Positions 1-5,529 of a stretch of DNA of 7,338 nt are shown piece by piece. The stretch covers positions 1 to 7,338 of the forward strand of contig JAUHWE010000224.1 in assembly GCA_030424825.1 (NCBI GenBank), read 5' to 3'. How positions within the stretch are numbered: the first letter of the stretch is position 1; every line of letters starts with the position of its first letter. The position numbers and the translations under genes are program-made. The DNA is from Verrucomicrobiia bacterium (GTDB taxonomy: Bacteria; Verrucomicrobiota; Verrucomicrobiia; Opitutales; Opitutaceae). The notes beneath the pieces were generated by a model. It worked only from the letters and a program-made list of their open reading frames with translations. It was not told the DNA's origin and searched no databases.

Positions 1-2
1 CC

Positions 3-929
3 ATCATGACTCAGTCCGACTCCATCATGCAGTTCGGGCCCAATGCCTACACCAAACCAGCGGCGGCTCTGACAGTGCTTCGCGAAACGGTCATGGGTCG
101 CGAGCTGTTTGATCATGCCTTTCGGGAATACTCACAAAGATGGAAATTCAAGCGCCCCACTCCCGCTGATTTCTTTCGCACCATGGAAGACGCTTCCGGT
201 ATCGATCTTGACTGGTTTTGGCGGGGCTGGTTCTACAGCACCGATCATGTGGATGTCGCCGTGACCGATATACGCGAATATCAGGTTTCCACTCTAGATC
301 CAGAAACTGAATTCGATCTGAATCGAGAAAAGCACACCGAGGAACACCCGGAACCGCTCACCCAGATTCGAAATCGAGATGAGGGGCTCACTACTCGATT
401 AGAACGCAGACCTGAATTAAGCGACTTCTACAACGAGAACGACCCCTTTACCGTCACCAACAAAGATCGTAACAAGTTCGCCACTACCATCGATGGGCTA
501 GAAGACTGGGAACGCGAAACCCTGGAAAGAGCAGTCGAAGAAAAGAAATATATTTATTTTGTAGATTTCAAAAACCTAGGAGGACTTCCGACCCCATTGC
601 CACTCAATATCATCAATGATGACGATACTGAAGAGTTCATCATGATCCCGGCCGAGATCTGGCGCTACAACAACAAGCAAATCACAAAAATGCTGATTCG
701 CGATCAAGCCATGAAATCAGTCGAGCTTGATCCGCGACACGAAACGGCGGACGCCGACTACGCCAACAACCACTTCCCTCAACGTATCCAACGTTCACGC
801 ATTGAGCTCTACAAGAGCGAGAACAAAACTCGCGACATGATGGCGGATATGCTGGCAAAACTCCGAGAAAACAAGGGTGGTGAAGGTGAGTCCGACAAGA
901 CAGTGCCGCTCAAGAAAGCCGGGGAGTAA
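3..929 (+). CDS. M1-family metallopeptidase, C-terminal part (5' end outside window)
   Basis: This is the 3' part of a gluzincin (M1) aminopeptidase-like gene. The frame is open to the left edge, so the ATG at 6 is very unlikely to be the true start, and the zinc motif HExxH would lie upstream, out of view. Numbering from that ATG, Y15 in [10 protein letters not shown] matches the conserved M1 catalytic tyrosine that stabilises the transition state. Residues 50-80 (PTPADFF, then [13 protein letters not shown]) are the typical end of the catalytic helical domain. A charged linker follows (about 90-180), then a beta-rich C-terminal domain (about 180-262) with [10 protein letters not shown] and [12 protein letters not shown], characteristic of large bacterial exported M1-like peptidases. 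The tail (about 270-307) is lysine- and glutamate-rich. It is followed after 12 nt by a DUF6702-like gene, a pairing I associate with this peptidase family. Family call is strong; substrate is unknown. Confidence 0.88.
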   Translation: MMTQSDSIMQFGPNAYTKPAAALTVLRETVMGRELFDHAFREYSQRWKFKRPTPADFFRTMEDASGIDLDWFWRGWFYSTDHVDVAVTDIREYQVSTLDPETEFDLNREKHTEEHPEPLTQIRNRDEGLTTRLERRPELSDFYNENDPFTVTNKDRNKFATTIDGLEDWERETLERAVEEKKYIYFVDFKNLGGLPTPLPLNIINDDDTEEFIMIPAEIWRYNNKQITKMLIRDQAMKSVELDPRHETADADYANNHFPQRIQRSRIELYKSENKTRDMMADMLAKLRENKGGEGESDKTVPLKKAGE

Positions 930-941
930 TCGCTAATTACA

Positions 942-1439
942 ATGAAAGTGGGCAGGGAAATTTGTGTCATTATCGGATTCTTATTGTTCGCCCCTCTTCT
1001 TCTAGCGCATAGAGCTCCCGAAGGACTCACTACGATTGAGCGAAATCCCAATGCGGGGACAATCGAAATTACGCATCGCTTTCATGTTCACGATGCAGAA
1101 TTAGCCCTTCAGGAAATCCTGGCAGATCCCGACCTAAGCTTCGAATCGCTGGAGGGGAAAGCCCAACTTGCTTTGCACGTGGAAAGCGCCTTTCAAATCG
1201 TCGATAGCAAGAACAACACTCCGATTGAGCTTAAATTAATTGGCGCTCAAATCGAAGGTGATCAGATTCTGGTTTTCCAGGAGTATGCCGACAAATTTCC
1301 ACCGGTAATTAAAGTACGTCATGACGCCCTCCGCGAGGCCTTTCCCCAACAAGCGAATACACTCAACGTCAAACTCAATTCCCGCATTCGCACATTGGTT
1401 TTCCGAGACGCCAACAAGTGGAAAACCCTAAAAATGTAG
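942..1439 (+). CDS. Small exported DUF6702-like protein
   Basis: A 165-residue protein with an N-terminal signal peptide: basic MKVGR, hydrophobic core at about residues 7-21, probable cleavage near LLLA-H22/23. The mature part begins HRAPEGLTTIERN and continues with GTIEITHRFHVHDAELAL, a pattern resembling DUF6702 proteins: small secreted beta-rich proteins of unknown function that often sit next to M1-like peptidases. No cysteine lipobox, catalytic motif or transmembrane segment is seen in the mature part. It starts 12 nt after the peptidase stop on the same strand, so co-transcription and a shared envelope role (accessory subunit or chaperone) are likely but inferred. There is no usable Shine-Dalgarno; the nearest GGAG (923-926) is 15 nt upstream, too far. 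The stop TAG lies within GTAGGG (1436-1441). Confidence 0.75.
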   Translation: MKVGREICVIIGFLLFAPLLLAHRAPEGLTTIERNPNAGTIEITHRFHVHDAELALQEILADPDLSFESLEGKAQLALHVESAFQIVDSKNNTPIELKLIGAQIEGDQILVFQEYADKFPPVIKVRHDALREAFPQQANTLNVKLNSRIRTLVFRDANKWKTLKM

Positions 1440-1482
1440 GGCCAGTATACGTGCCGATTGGGAAAATAAATCATCCCCGGTT

Positions 1483-1606
1483 CAAGCCCCGAGGTACTTT
1501 AAGGTAACGGGCGATCTCCGAGCGCCCACCCAATAGATACAGCAATGGGCGCTCGGAGATCGCCCGCTACCAATGTCAGCAACCAAGCAAGCTTCGAGGT
1601 ATTTAA
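1483..1606 (+). repeat. Imperfect ~20-bp direct repeat flanking REP pair A
   Basis: Copy 1 is 1483-1502 and copy 2 is 1588-1606. Both read CAAGC, then CCC or TTC, then GAGGTA, then CTTTAA or TTTAA. Copy 1 directly abuts the left arm of the inverted REP pair at 1503-1571, while copy 2 lies 16 nt after its right arm. Copy 2 can also fold by itself: CTTC 1592-1595 and GGT 1598-1600 pair with ACC 1606-1608 and GAAG 1609-1612. The arrangement suggests the REP pair arose or inserted within a pre-existing duplicated segment. Chance similarity is possible given the short length. Confidence 0.45.
1503..1571. repeat. REP family 1 inverted pair, copy A (BIME-like)
   Basis: Two 26-nt arms, 1503-1528 and 1546-1571, are inverted copies matching at 25 of 26 positions, with a 17-nt loop. 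Each arm alone resembles a REP unit: a head (GTAA on the left, GTAG on the right strand), a C, then GGGCG and CGCCC bracketing a shorter inner CT/AG pairing, i.e. a small imperfect hairpin with a bulge. GTAG-headed imperfect palindromes arranged as inverted pairs are the hallmark of bacterial REP/BIME elements. The arms are almost identical to those at 2998-3066 and 4330-4395. Its position between convergent genes would allow it to stabilise or terminate transcripts from both sides; that role is inferred. Confidence 0.9.
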
Positions 1607-1646
1607 CCGAAGGGAAATAATGCAGATTCCACGACGAGGTCTCATT

Positions 1647-1669
1647 GTAGCTACATCGCAAGGCGGTGT
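1647..1669 (+). repeat. Single REP-like hairpin with GTAG head (family 4)
   Basis: GTAG (1647-1650) is followed by CT and a hairpin: ACATCGC (1653-1659), loop AAG, GCGGTGT (1663-1669), giving 7 bp with one G-T wobble. TGTAGCTACA (1646-1655) is in addition a perfect 10-bp palindrome. The head-plus-hairpin architecture matches the other REP-like units of the window, but the sequence is unrelated to them and only one copy is seen here, so calling it a repeat family depends on finding others elsewhere in the genome. Confidence 0.45.
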
Positions 1670-1690
1670 GGATTCACAAACTCACCTCTA

Positions 1691-1832
1691 AGAGAGTATT
1701 CAATAGATCGTAGGTCTGTAGGGGCGTCGCTTGCGGCGACCGCTCGAGCGGCTAGAACCCTAACGATGCGCTCGCCGCAAGCGACGCCCCTACAACAGAA
1801 ATCAATATAACACGACTTATTGGATACTCTCC
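1691..1832. repeat. Composite inverted-repeat element with REP family 2 core (MITE-like)
   Basis: The core is a perfect 23-bp inverted repeat, 1717-1739 against 1772-1794, starting TGTAGGGGCGTCGC. Each arm also carries GTAG plus its own small hairpin (GTCGC / GCGAC). The loop contains a perfect 12-bp palindrome, CCGCTCGAGCGG (1740-1751). Outside the core a second inverted pair is visible: 1691-1706 against 1817-1832, matching at 13 of 16 positions (AGAGTATTCAATA-like). Between outer and inner arms the right side is about 12 nt longer than the left. No obvious target-site duplication or open reading frame for a transposase is seen. It is either a BIME inside a degenerate inverted repeat or a small non-autonomous MITE-like element. 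Confidence 0.8.
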
Positions 1833-1838
1833 AACTCA

Positions 1839-1867
1839 ATCCTGCTTCCGCGATGCGGAATCCTGCT
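1839..1867. repeat. Perfect hairpin flanked by 9-bp direct repeat
   Basis: TTCCGC (1846-1851), loop GAT, GCGGAA (1855-1860) forms a perfect 6-bp stem with a 3-nt loop. It overlaps a direct repeat AATCCTGCT at 1839-1847 and 1859-1867, so the block is a 20-bp period present about 1.4 times. It lies about 35 nt downstream of the lactonase stop on the - strand and could cap that transcript, but there is no U-tract on either side. Confidence 0.55.
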
Positions 1868-1884
1868 AGCCAACAGCGATCCCC

Positions 1885-1898
1885 GTTTGATCACAAAC
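1885..1898 (-). other. Small hairpin just after lactonase stop codon
   Basis: On the - strand GTTTG, loop TGAT, CAAAC forms a perfect 5-bp stem beginning 3 nt after the TAG stop codon. It is preceded by GTAG (1905-1902), so it has the same head-plus-hairpin layout as the REP-like units. The stem is AT-rich and lacks a following U-run, so terminator function is doubtful; a 3'-end stabilising stem or a decayed REP are alternatives. Confidence 0.35.
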
Positions 1899-1901
1899 CC
1901 A

Positions 1902-2933
1902 CTACCGATCGGGCCGATAGGTTCGCTTTCCCGGTATTCGCGTCGGGATACTCAACAGGTACGAATTGCAGGTCACGTACAAGGTCTTCAAATCCTCACC
2001 ACCAAACGTGACATTTGTGATCGTGTCCTCTGGCGTCGCTGCAAATGCTAGCAACTCCCCTTCCGGGGAAATGACATGGATGCCCGGTCGCGTATCTAAC
2101 GTTTCTGAGTCGTTACGTATATTGTGTAGGCCAGCCGCCACATAAAGGTTTCCCTCGCGATCAATACACATACCATCACCACTCCTGCCCGGGTAGAGAT
2201 TAATCAATGTTCGTCGGTTGGAAAGGGACCCACTCGAATCCAGATCGAAGGCGAGAATACTCCGATTCCGATCATCGGCTGGATGGGCCTCAATCACATA
2301 AAGCGTCTTTTCATCCGGCGATACGACCACTCCGTTTGGCATGTGAATCTCTGGTTCGGATAGGAGTTGATGAATACTTCCGTCAGCATCGATACGATAA
2401 ACCGACTTTAGGTTGTCCTTCGCTAGGTTAGGATTGTTCGCCCGAGATGAGAAATAGATTCTTCCTTCTGAGTCATAATCGAGATCATTGGGTGACTGTA
2501 TCGCCTTTCCCTTGTACTGATCCGCCAATACGGAGATGGCCCCCGATGCCATGTCGGTTCGTGTCACTCGACCTGTACCCACTTCGCAGGCCAGAAGATC
2601 ACCATCCATGGTAAACCTTAGTCCATTTGCATTCCCAGAATGGGTTCGAAATTCGGTCAGCGTTTTGCGTTTCGGATCCCACTTCAAGATCTTCGCCACA
2701 GGAATGTTGGTAAAATACACATTCCCCGCCCCGTCCACTGCAGGACCCTCAGTAAAGACCTGATTCTCCACGATTCGGGTCTCAATCCGGACCGGACCCA
2801 AGTATTGGTCGGACTGGAGATCTTCGTAAAGCGCGGAAATGCCTTGGCCTTCCGCAAGAGCGTATCCTAGCAGGAGTGCCGCCAGGGAAAAGATAAGTCT
2901 CAAGCTCGGAGTATTGATTCTTAGGTCGATCAT
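1902..2933 (-). CDS. Secreted SMP-30/gluconolactonase/LRE-family lactonase-like protein
   Basis: A 343-residue six-bladed beta-propeller protein of the SMP-30/gluconolactonase-like family, whose members hydrolyse sugar lactones or related esters using one divalent metal. Residues 1-27 form a signal peptide (hydrophobic LRLIFSLAALLLGYALA), so it probably acts in the periplasm or outside the cell. Expected family positions are present: E62 in TEGPA, N149 in QSPNDLDYD, N200 in MPNGVV and D253 in SGDGM, corresponding to the metal- and substrate-binding residues. Repeated blade motifs such as DGAGNVYFTN, DSEGRIYFSS and DREGNLYVAAG are clear. Length is normal for an exported member. The chosen ATG gives a good signal peptide; no Shine-Dalgarno precedes it. 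The Gfo/Idh/MocA gene lies 216 nt upstream on the same strand, with a REP pair between. Exact substrate is unknown. Confidence 0.87.
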   Translation of the reverse strand: MIDLRINTPSLRLIFSLAALLLGYALAEGQGISALYEDLQSDQYLGPVRIETRIVENQVFTEGPAVDGAGNVYFTNIPVAKILKWDPKRKTLTEFRTHSGNANGLRFTMDGDLLACEVGTGRVTRTDMASGAISVLADQYKGKAIQSPNDLDYDSEGRIYFSSRANNPNLAKDNLKSVYRIDADGSIHQLLSEPEIHMPNGVVVSPDEKTLYVIEAHPADDRNRSILAFDLDSSGSLSNRRTLINLYPGRSGDGMCIDREGNLYVAAGLHNIRNDSETLDTRPGIHVISPEGELLAFAATPEDTITNVTFGGEDLKTLYVTCNSYLLSIPTRIPGKRTYRPDR

Positions 2934-2985
2934 AAAGCGTCGCCCAGTATCCGAGGTTCAACCGCCGGCCACAATTTAATTCTTA

Positions 2986-3066
2986 GTAGCGGGCTTTGGT
3001 AGCGGGCGATCTCCGAACGCCCATTGTCGTATCTATCGGGTGGGCGCTCGGAGATCGCCCGCTACC
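2986..3066. repeat. REP family 1 inverted pair, copy B, with truncated extra head
   Basis: Arms 2998-3023 and 3041-3066 are near-perfect inverted copies with one mismatch (A at 3016 in GAACGCCC). Both arms carry an intact GTAG head. The 17-nt loop (3024-3040) matches the reverse complement of copy A's loop at 14 of 17 positions, so this copy sits in the opposite orientation. Just upstream, GTAGCGGGC (2986-2994) repeats the first nine bases of the arm (2999-3007), a truncated third unit. The element lies between the Gfo/Idh/MocA stop and the lactonase start, where it would be in the lactonase leader or the intercistronic RNA. Confidence 0.9.
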
Positions 3067-3130
3067 TGAAAACATTTTAGGACTTGCCTCAGGAATCTGT
3101 AATCCAGAACGCTTTTACGATCTTAATGCG

Positions 3131-3150
3131 AAGCGTGGCGCCAGACCTAC
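3131..3150 (-). repeat. Probable decayed REP family 3 unit overlapping a stop codon
   Basis: Read on the - strand, GTAGGTCTGGCGCCACGC matches the unit at 5476 (GTAGGGCTGGCG, then CGCCATGC) if a short loop of about four bases is deleted. TGGCGCCA (3136-3143) is then a perfect 8-bp palindrome, where the intact unit has a 6-bp stem with a tiny loop. The head GTAG (3150-3147) shares its G with the TAG stop codon of the Gfo/Idh/MocA gene, which is immediately followed by a second TAG. Too short to be certain. Confidence 0.4.
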
Positions 3151-4277
3151 TAACGAGTGCTCAGCCGTCCATCGAAGTCATCCCGATCATATTCCGGTGA
3201 CAGCGGATACTGGATTGATTTCCCATCGCGGCCACTCCGGTATATGGCGGTGAATAATTCGACCGTTTCACGCCCTGCCTGACCGCTCACGCAGGGTTCG
3301 CGATCTTCAAGGATCGCGTCTAAAAAGTCATCAATGTTCAGAGCGTGGTAATGCTCCATCGCATTGATCTGATTGAAGTGAGCCGTATCTTCCTTAATCC
3401 ACTCTGGTAATTTTTTCTCCTCGCCCGGAACGGTCCAATAGTCATTCAGTGGCGGTTCCTCAATCTTTGACATTCCTGCGATAAACATGGCTCCTCCATC
3501 TGTCTGAACTCCCAGCAAAGCTCCATTCGAGCCCAACACACTCACTTTTCCATGAATCGCGGGATTGTAGGAATTGCTCACAAGCACTTGACCCAACGCG
3601 CCTGACTTAAAGCAAATCGAGGCGACCGCAGTATCATCAACCTCAATACTTGGATGATTCAGGTTGCCCCAATACCCGCTTACCTCAGCCACCGGACCCA
3701 TATACCAAAGCAAAAGGTCCAGCTGATGCACCGCTTGATTCACGAGTACGCCTCCTCCCTCATCCTTCCAGGTCCCACGCCAGGGATCACTGTCGTAGTA
3801 TTCTTGATCACGCCAACCCAACACCGTTACCGTCCCCAGAATAGGCCTCCCGATCTTTCCGGCCTCGATAGCTTCATGAATCCGTGCACACGGCTCGTAA
3901 AAGCGGCGCTGGCAAAGCATGCCCAACTTTACTCCGCTCTTTTCGACCGCATCCAAAATAGCATCACAATCTTCTAAAGAAGAGGCCAATGGCTTTTCAA
4001 CCAGAAGGTGGATCCCTGCTTCAGCTGCCGCAACAGACGGATCGCAATGGGCCGGGTGCGGAGTGCAAATACACACCGCCTCCACTCCGGACTCTTTCAG
4101 GAAAACATCGAGATCCGTGTAGGCCTTCACACCGTACTGATCGGCAAATTTCTGAGTTTTCTCAGCCGTGCGACCAAGTACGGCCGTAAACTCGCTTTTC
4201 GGGTTAGAAGCCAAAGCCGCCGCATGTAAATGCCCCACTTTTCCTGAACCAATAATTCCTGTCTTAATTTTTCGCAT
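3150..4277 (-). CDS. Gfo/Idh/MocA family NAD(P)-dependent oxidoreductase
   Basis: A 375-residue cytosolic dehydrogenase of the Gfo/Idh/MocA family, which oxidises or reduces sugars, inositols and sugar derivatives with NAD(P). The N-terminal Rossmann fold starts with GIIGSGKVGHLHAA, giving the GxGxxG dinucleotide motif at residues 10-15. CICTPHPAH (about 69-77) and the family EKP motif (E94-K95-P96, in LLVEKPLA) follow, K95 being the usual catalytic lysine. The C-terminal alpha/beta domain has GGGVLVNQAVHQLDLLLW (about 174-191) with H184 and D187 in the expected active-site helix. Length and domain order are complete. No signal peptide is present. The start ATG lacks a Shine-Dalgarno, but a TTGACA hexamer lies close upstream. 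It lies between an MDR polyol dehydrogenase and a lactonase-like gene, consistent with sugar catabolism; the substrate cannot be read from sequence. Confidence 0.92.
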   Translation of the reverse strand: MRKIKTGIIGSGKVGHLHAAALASNPKSEFTAVLGRTAEKTQKFADQYGVKAYTDLDVFLKESGVEAVCICTPHPAHCDPSVAAAEAGIHLLVEKPLASSLEDCDAILDAVEKSGVKLGMLCQRRFYEPCARIHEAIEAGKIGRPILGTVTVLGWRDQEYYDSDPWRGTWKDEGGGVLVNQAVHQLDLLLWYMGPVAEVSGYWGNLNHPSIEVDDTAVASICFKSGALGQVLVSNSYNPAIHGKVSVLGSNGALLGVQTDGGAMFIAGMSKIEEPPLNDYWTVPGEEKKLPEWIKEDTAHFNQINAMEHYHALNIDDFLDAILEDREPCVSGQAGRETVELFTAIYRSGRDGKSIQYPLSPEYDRDDFDGRLSTR

Positions 4278-4281
4278 ACAA

Positions 4282-4310
4282 ATTCGTTACACCGACCGCC
4301 ATTGTGTCAA
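4282..4310 (-). promoter_or_regulatory. Possible sigma-70-type promoter for Gfo/Idh/MocA gene
   Basis: On the - strand a perfect TTGACA (4310-4305) is followed after 17 nt by ACGAAT (4287-4282), which matches the -10 consensus at only three positions. Transcription would begin about at the ATG (4277), implying a leaderless or near-leaderless mRNA, which would fit the missing Shine-Dalgarno. The -35 match is good and the -10 match is poor. Confidence 0.25.
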
Positions 4311-4329
4311 AACATAGCTTTTCGCTCTA

Positions 4330-4395
4330 GGTAACGGGCGATCTCCGAGCGCCCACAATACGATCACCATGGGCGCTCGGAGATCGCCCGCTACC
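4330..4395. repeat. REP family 1 inverted pair, copy C
   Basis: Arms 4330-4355 and 4370-4395 are inverted copies matching at 25 of 26 positions, with a 14-nt loop, three shorter than in copies A and B. As in copy A, the left head is GTAA and the right head is GTAG; the loop shares CAATA with A and so has the same orientation. It fills half of the 134-nt gap between the polyol dehydrogenase stop and the Gfo/Idh/MocA start and may limit read-through or stabilise the upstream transcript's 3' end. Confidence 0.9.
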
Positions 4396-4411
4396 CAAAA
4401 CATTCGAATAA

Positions 4412-5446
4412 TCAAGGCTTCAGAATGACCTTGGTCAGTCCCTCTTTTCCCGTGTGCAGTCGAGCAAACCAGTCCGCTCCTTCTTCGAGTGGCTTCACTT
4501 CACTAATCAAGCAATCCACATCGATGACACCGCGGGCAATCAGATCAAGGCAGGCAGGATACTCACCGGCAGAGGCGCAGGTTCCTATCAACGAAATCTG
4601 TCGGGTAACGACTTCCTGCAGAGGCATTTCCACCGTTTTGGCCAGGTTCCCGACAAGGGTACAACTTCCCCCTTTTCTCAGTGACGCGATCGCTCCTTGC
4701 AAGGTCGGCGCAATCCCTACAGCTTCCATGGCAATATCCGCTCCGCGACCTCCTGTCGCTTCACGAATCGCCTCGGGAGCATCACGCTCAGAAGGGTTTA
4801 TACAGAGATCCGCCCCTAGTTTCTTCGCGGTTTCCAGCTTACCGGCATCCAGATCGACCACTGCTGTGAATCCACAGCCCGCAGCTTTGAGAGTCTGCAA
4901 GCAGAGCAGTCCAATCATACCTCCACCGAACACCACGGCAGAGTCCCCTAAATGAACCGGGGTCCGCTCCACCGCATGCACGGCAACCGAGACGGCTTCC
5001 ACCATTGCGGCCTGTTCGAAAGTAATATTGTCTGGTAGACGATAAAGAATGTGAGCCGGAACCGCGACAAATTCGGCAAAAGCCCCATATCTCCGATAGT
5101 CATCGCAAGAGACTCCTAGCACCATACGGTCATCGCAGAGATTCACTTCGCCCCGACGACAGTGCCAGCACTCGCCGCAATAAACGGTTGAGTCAAAGGT
5201 CACTCGGTCGCCCTTTGCCCATTGATTACTCACGGCAGACCCAACTTCAGAAATCGTTCCCGCTGCTTCGTGGCCCATGACGATGGGAGGGATCCGCCGC
5301 CCGCTCGAGCCATCCATCCCATGCACATCGCTCCCGCATATGCCACAGGCCGCAACCCGAATCAATACCTCGTTCGGTTTGATCTCAGGAACATCGATGT
5401 CCTTGTATTCAAATTTTTCGTATTCGATTAACTCTAGAGCTTTCAT
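4412..5446 (-). CDS. Zinc-dependent medium-chain dehydrogenase (polyol/sugar dehydrogenase type)
   Basis: A 344-residue MDR-superfamily NAD-dependent alcohol dehydrogenase, closest in appearance to sorbitol dehydrogenase and galactitol-1-phosphate 5-dehydrogenase. Counting from the ATG at 5446, catalytic zinc ligands are C37 (CGICGSD), H59 and E60 (GHEAAG), with E150 also at a conserved spot. Structural zinc cysteines are C90, C93, C96 and C104. The Rossmann motif GGGMIG is at 174-179, and D198 at the end of the second strand (VVDLD) favours NAD over NADP. Residues 250-344 complete the fold with KGGSCTLVGN and a KVILKP end. A TTG at 5455 would add three residues; the ATG giving MKALELIEYEKF fits the family better. 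No Shine-Dalgarno is seen. Neighbours suggest oxidation of a polyol or sugar, substrate unknown. Confidence 0.9.
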   Translation of the reverse strand: MKALELIEYEKFEYKDIDVPEIKPNEVLIRVAACGICGSDVHGMDGSSGRRIPPIVMGHEAAGTISEVGSAVSNQWAKGDRVTFDSTVYCGECWHCRRGEVNLCDDRMVLGVSCDDYRRYGAFAEFVAVPAHILYRLPDNITFEQAAMVEAVSVAVHAVERTPVHLGDSAVVFGGGMIGLLCLQTLKAAGCGFTAVVDLDAGKLETAKKLGADLCINPSERDAPEAIREATGGRGADIAMEAVGIAPTLQGAIASLRKGGSCTLVGNLAKTVEMPLQEVVTRQISLIGTCASAGEYPACLDLIARGVIDVDCLISEVKPLEEGADWFARLHTGKEGLTKVILKP

Positions 5447-5475
5447 AATTAGCAAATTCTTACTATTAATTCAAT

Positions 5476-5496
5476 GTAGGGCTGGCGCTCGCGCCA
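5476..5496 (+). repeat. Single REP-like unit (family 3) in dehydrogenase leader
   Basis: GTAG (5476-5479) is followed by GGC and the hairpin TGGCGC, TC, GCGCCA (5483-5496), a 6-bp perfect stem. Head and layout resemble the other families while the sequence differs from them. No inverted mate is found nearby, so this is a solitary unit. It begins about 30 nt upstream of the dehydrogenase ATG and would be in its 5' leader if transcription starts further up. Confidence 0.55.
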
Positions 5497-5529
5497 TGCC
5501 GCGAATCCAGATAGAATTCAAAACGCATC

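Larger units (their letters stand above)
1440..1901. other. Gene-free convergent intergenic region dense in palindromes
   Basis: This 462-bp gap separates the + strand peptidase pair from the - strand lactonase gene, so both 3' ends point into it. I see no credible gene: the short open frames here run through palindromes and lack family resemblance. In order it holds a 20-bp imperfect direct repeat flanking an inverted REP pair, a single GTAG-headed hairpin (1647-1669), a ~142-bp composite inverted-repeat element (1691-1832), a perfect 6-bp stem hairpin within a direct repeat (1839-1867), and a hairpin next to the lactonase stop codon (1885-1898). Such hairpins could also protect or terminate the convergent transcripts, but no clear hairpin-plus-U-tract terminator is visible. 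Confidence 0.8.

Noticed and set aside
1436..1455. GTAGGGCCAGTATACGTGCC as a further family 3 REP
   Set aside because: It shares the head and the GCC end, but the middle differs at most positions and the stem is only 3 bp plus an inner palindrome; it is kept only as part of the stop-codon observation.
1503..1832. CRISPR array
   Set aside because: The palindromes are not regularly spaced direct repeats with unique spacers, and no cas genes are present.
1691..1832. Target-site duplication around the composite element
   Set aside because: The immediate flanks (CACCTCTA and AACTCAAT) share no convincing direct repeat.
1651..2011. Short open frames in both directions across the palindromic region
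   Set aside because: They run through inverted repeats or the lactonase 3' end; the translations are repeat-derived and lack starts with context.
2950..2980. TTGTGG with GATACT as a promoter for the lactonase gene
   Set aside because: The -35 matches only three positions, so it is not distinguishable from chance.
3654..3977. 107-residue open frame on + strand
   Set aside because: It is antisense to the well-supported Gfo/Idh/MocA gene and has no recognisable motif.
4425..4955. 176-residue open frame on + strand
   Set aside because: It is antisense to the zinc dehydrogenase, has low-complexity proline/serine/arginine composition and no family resemblance.
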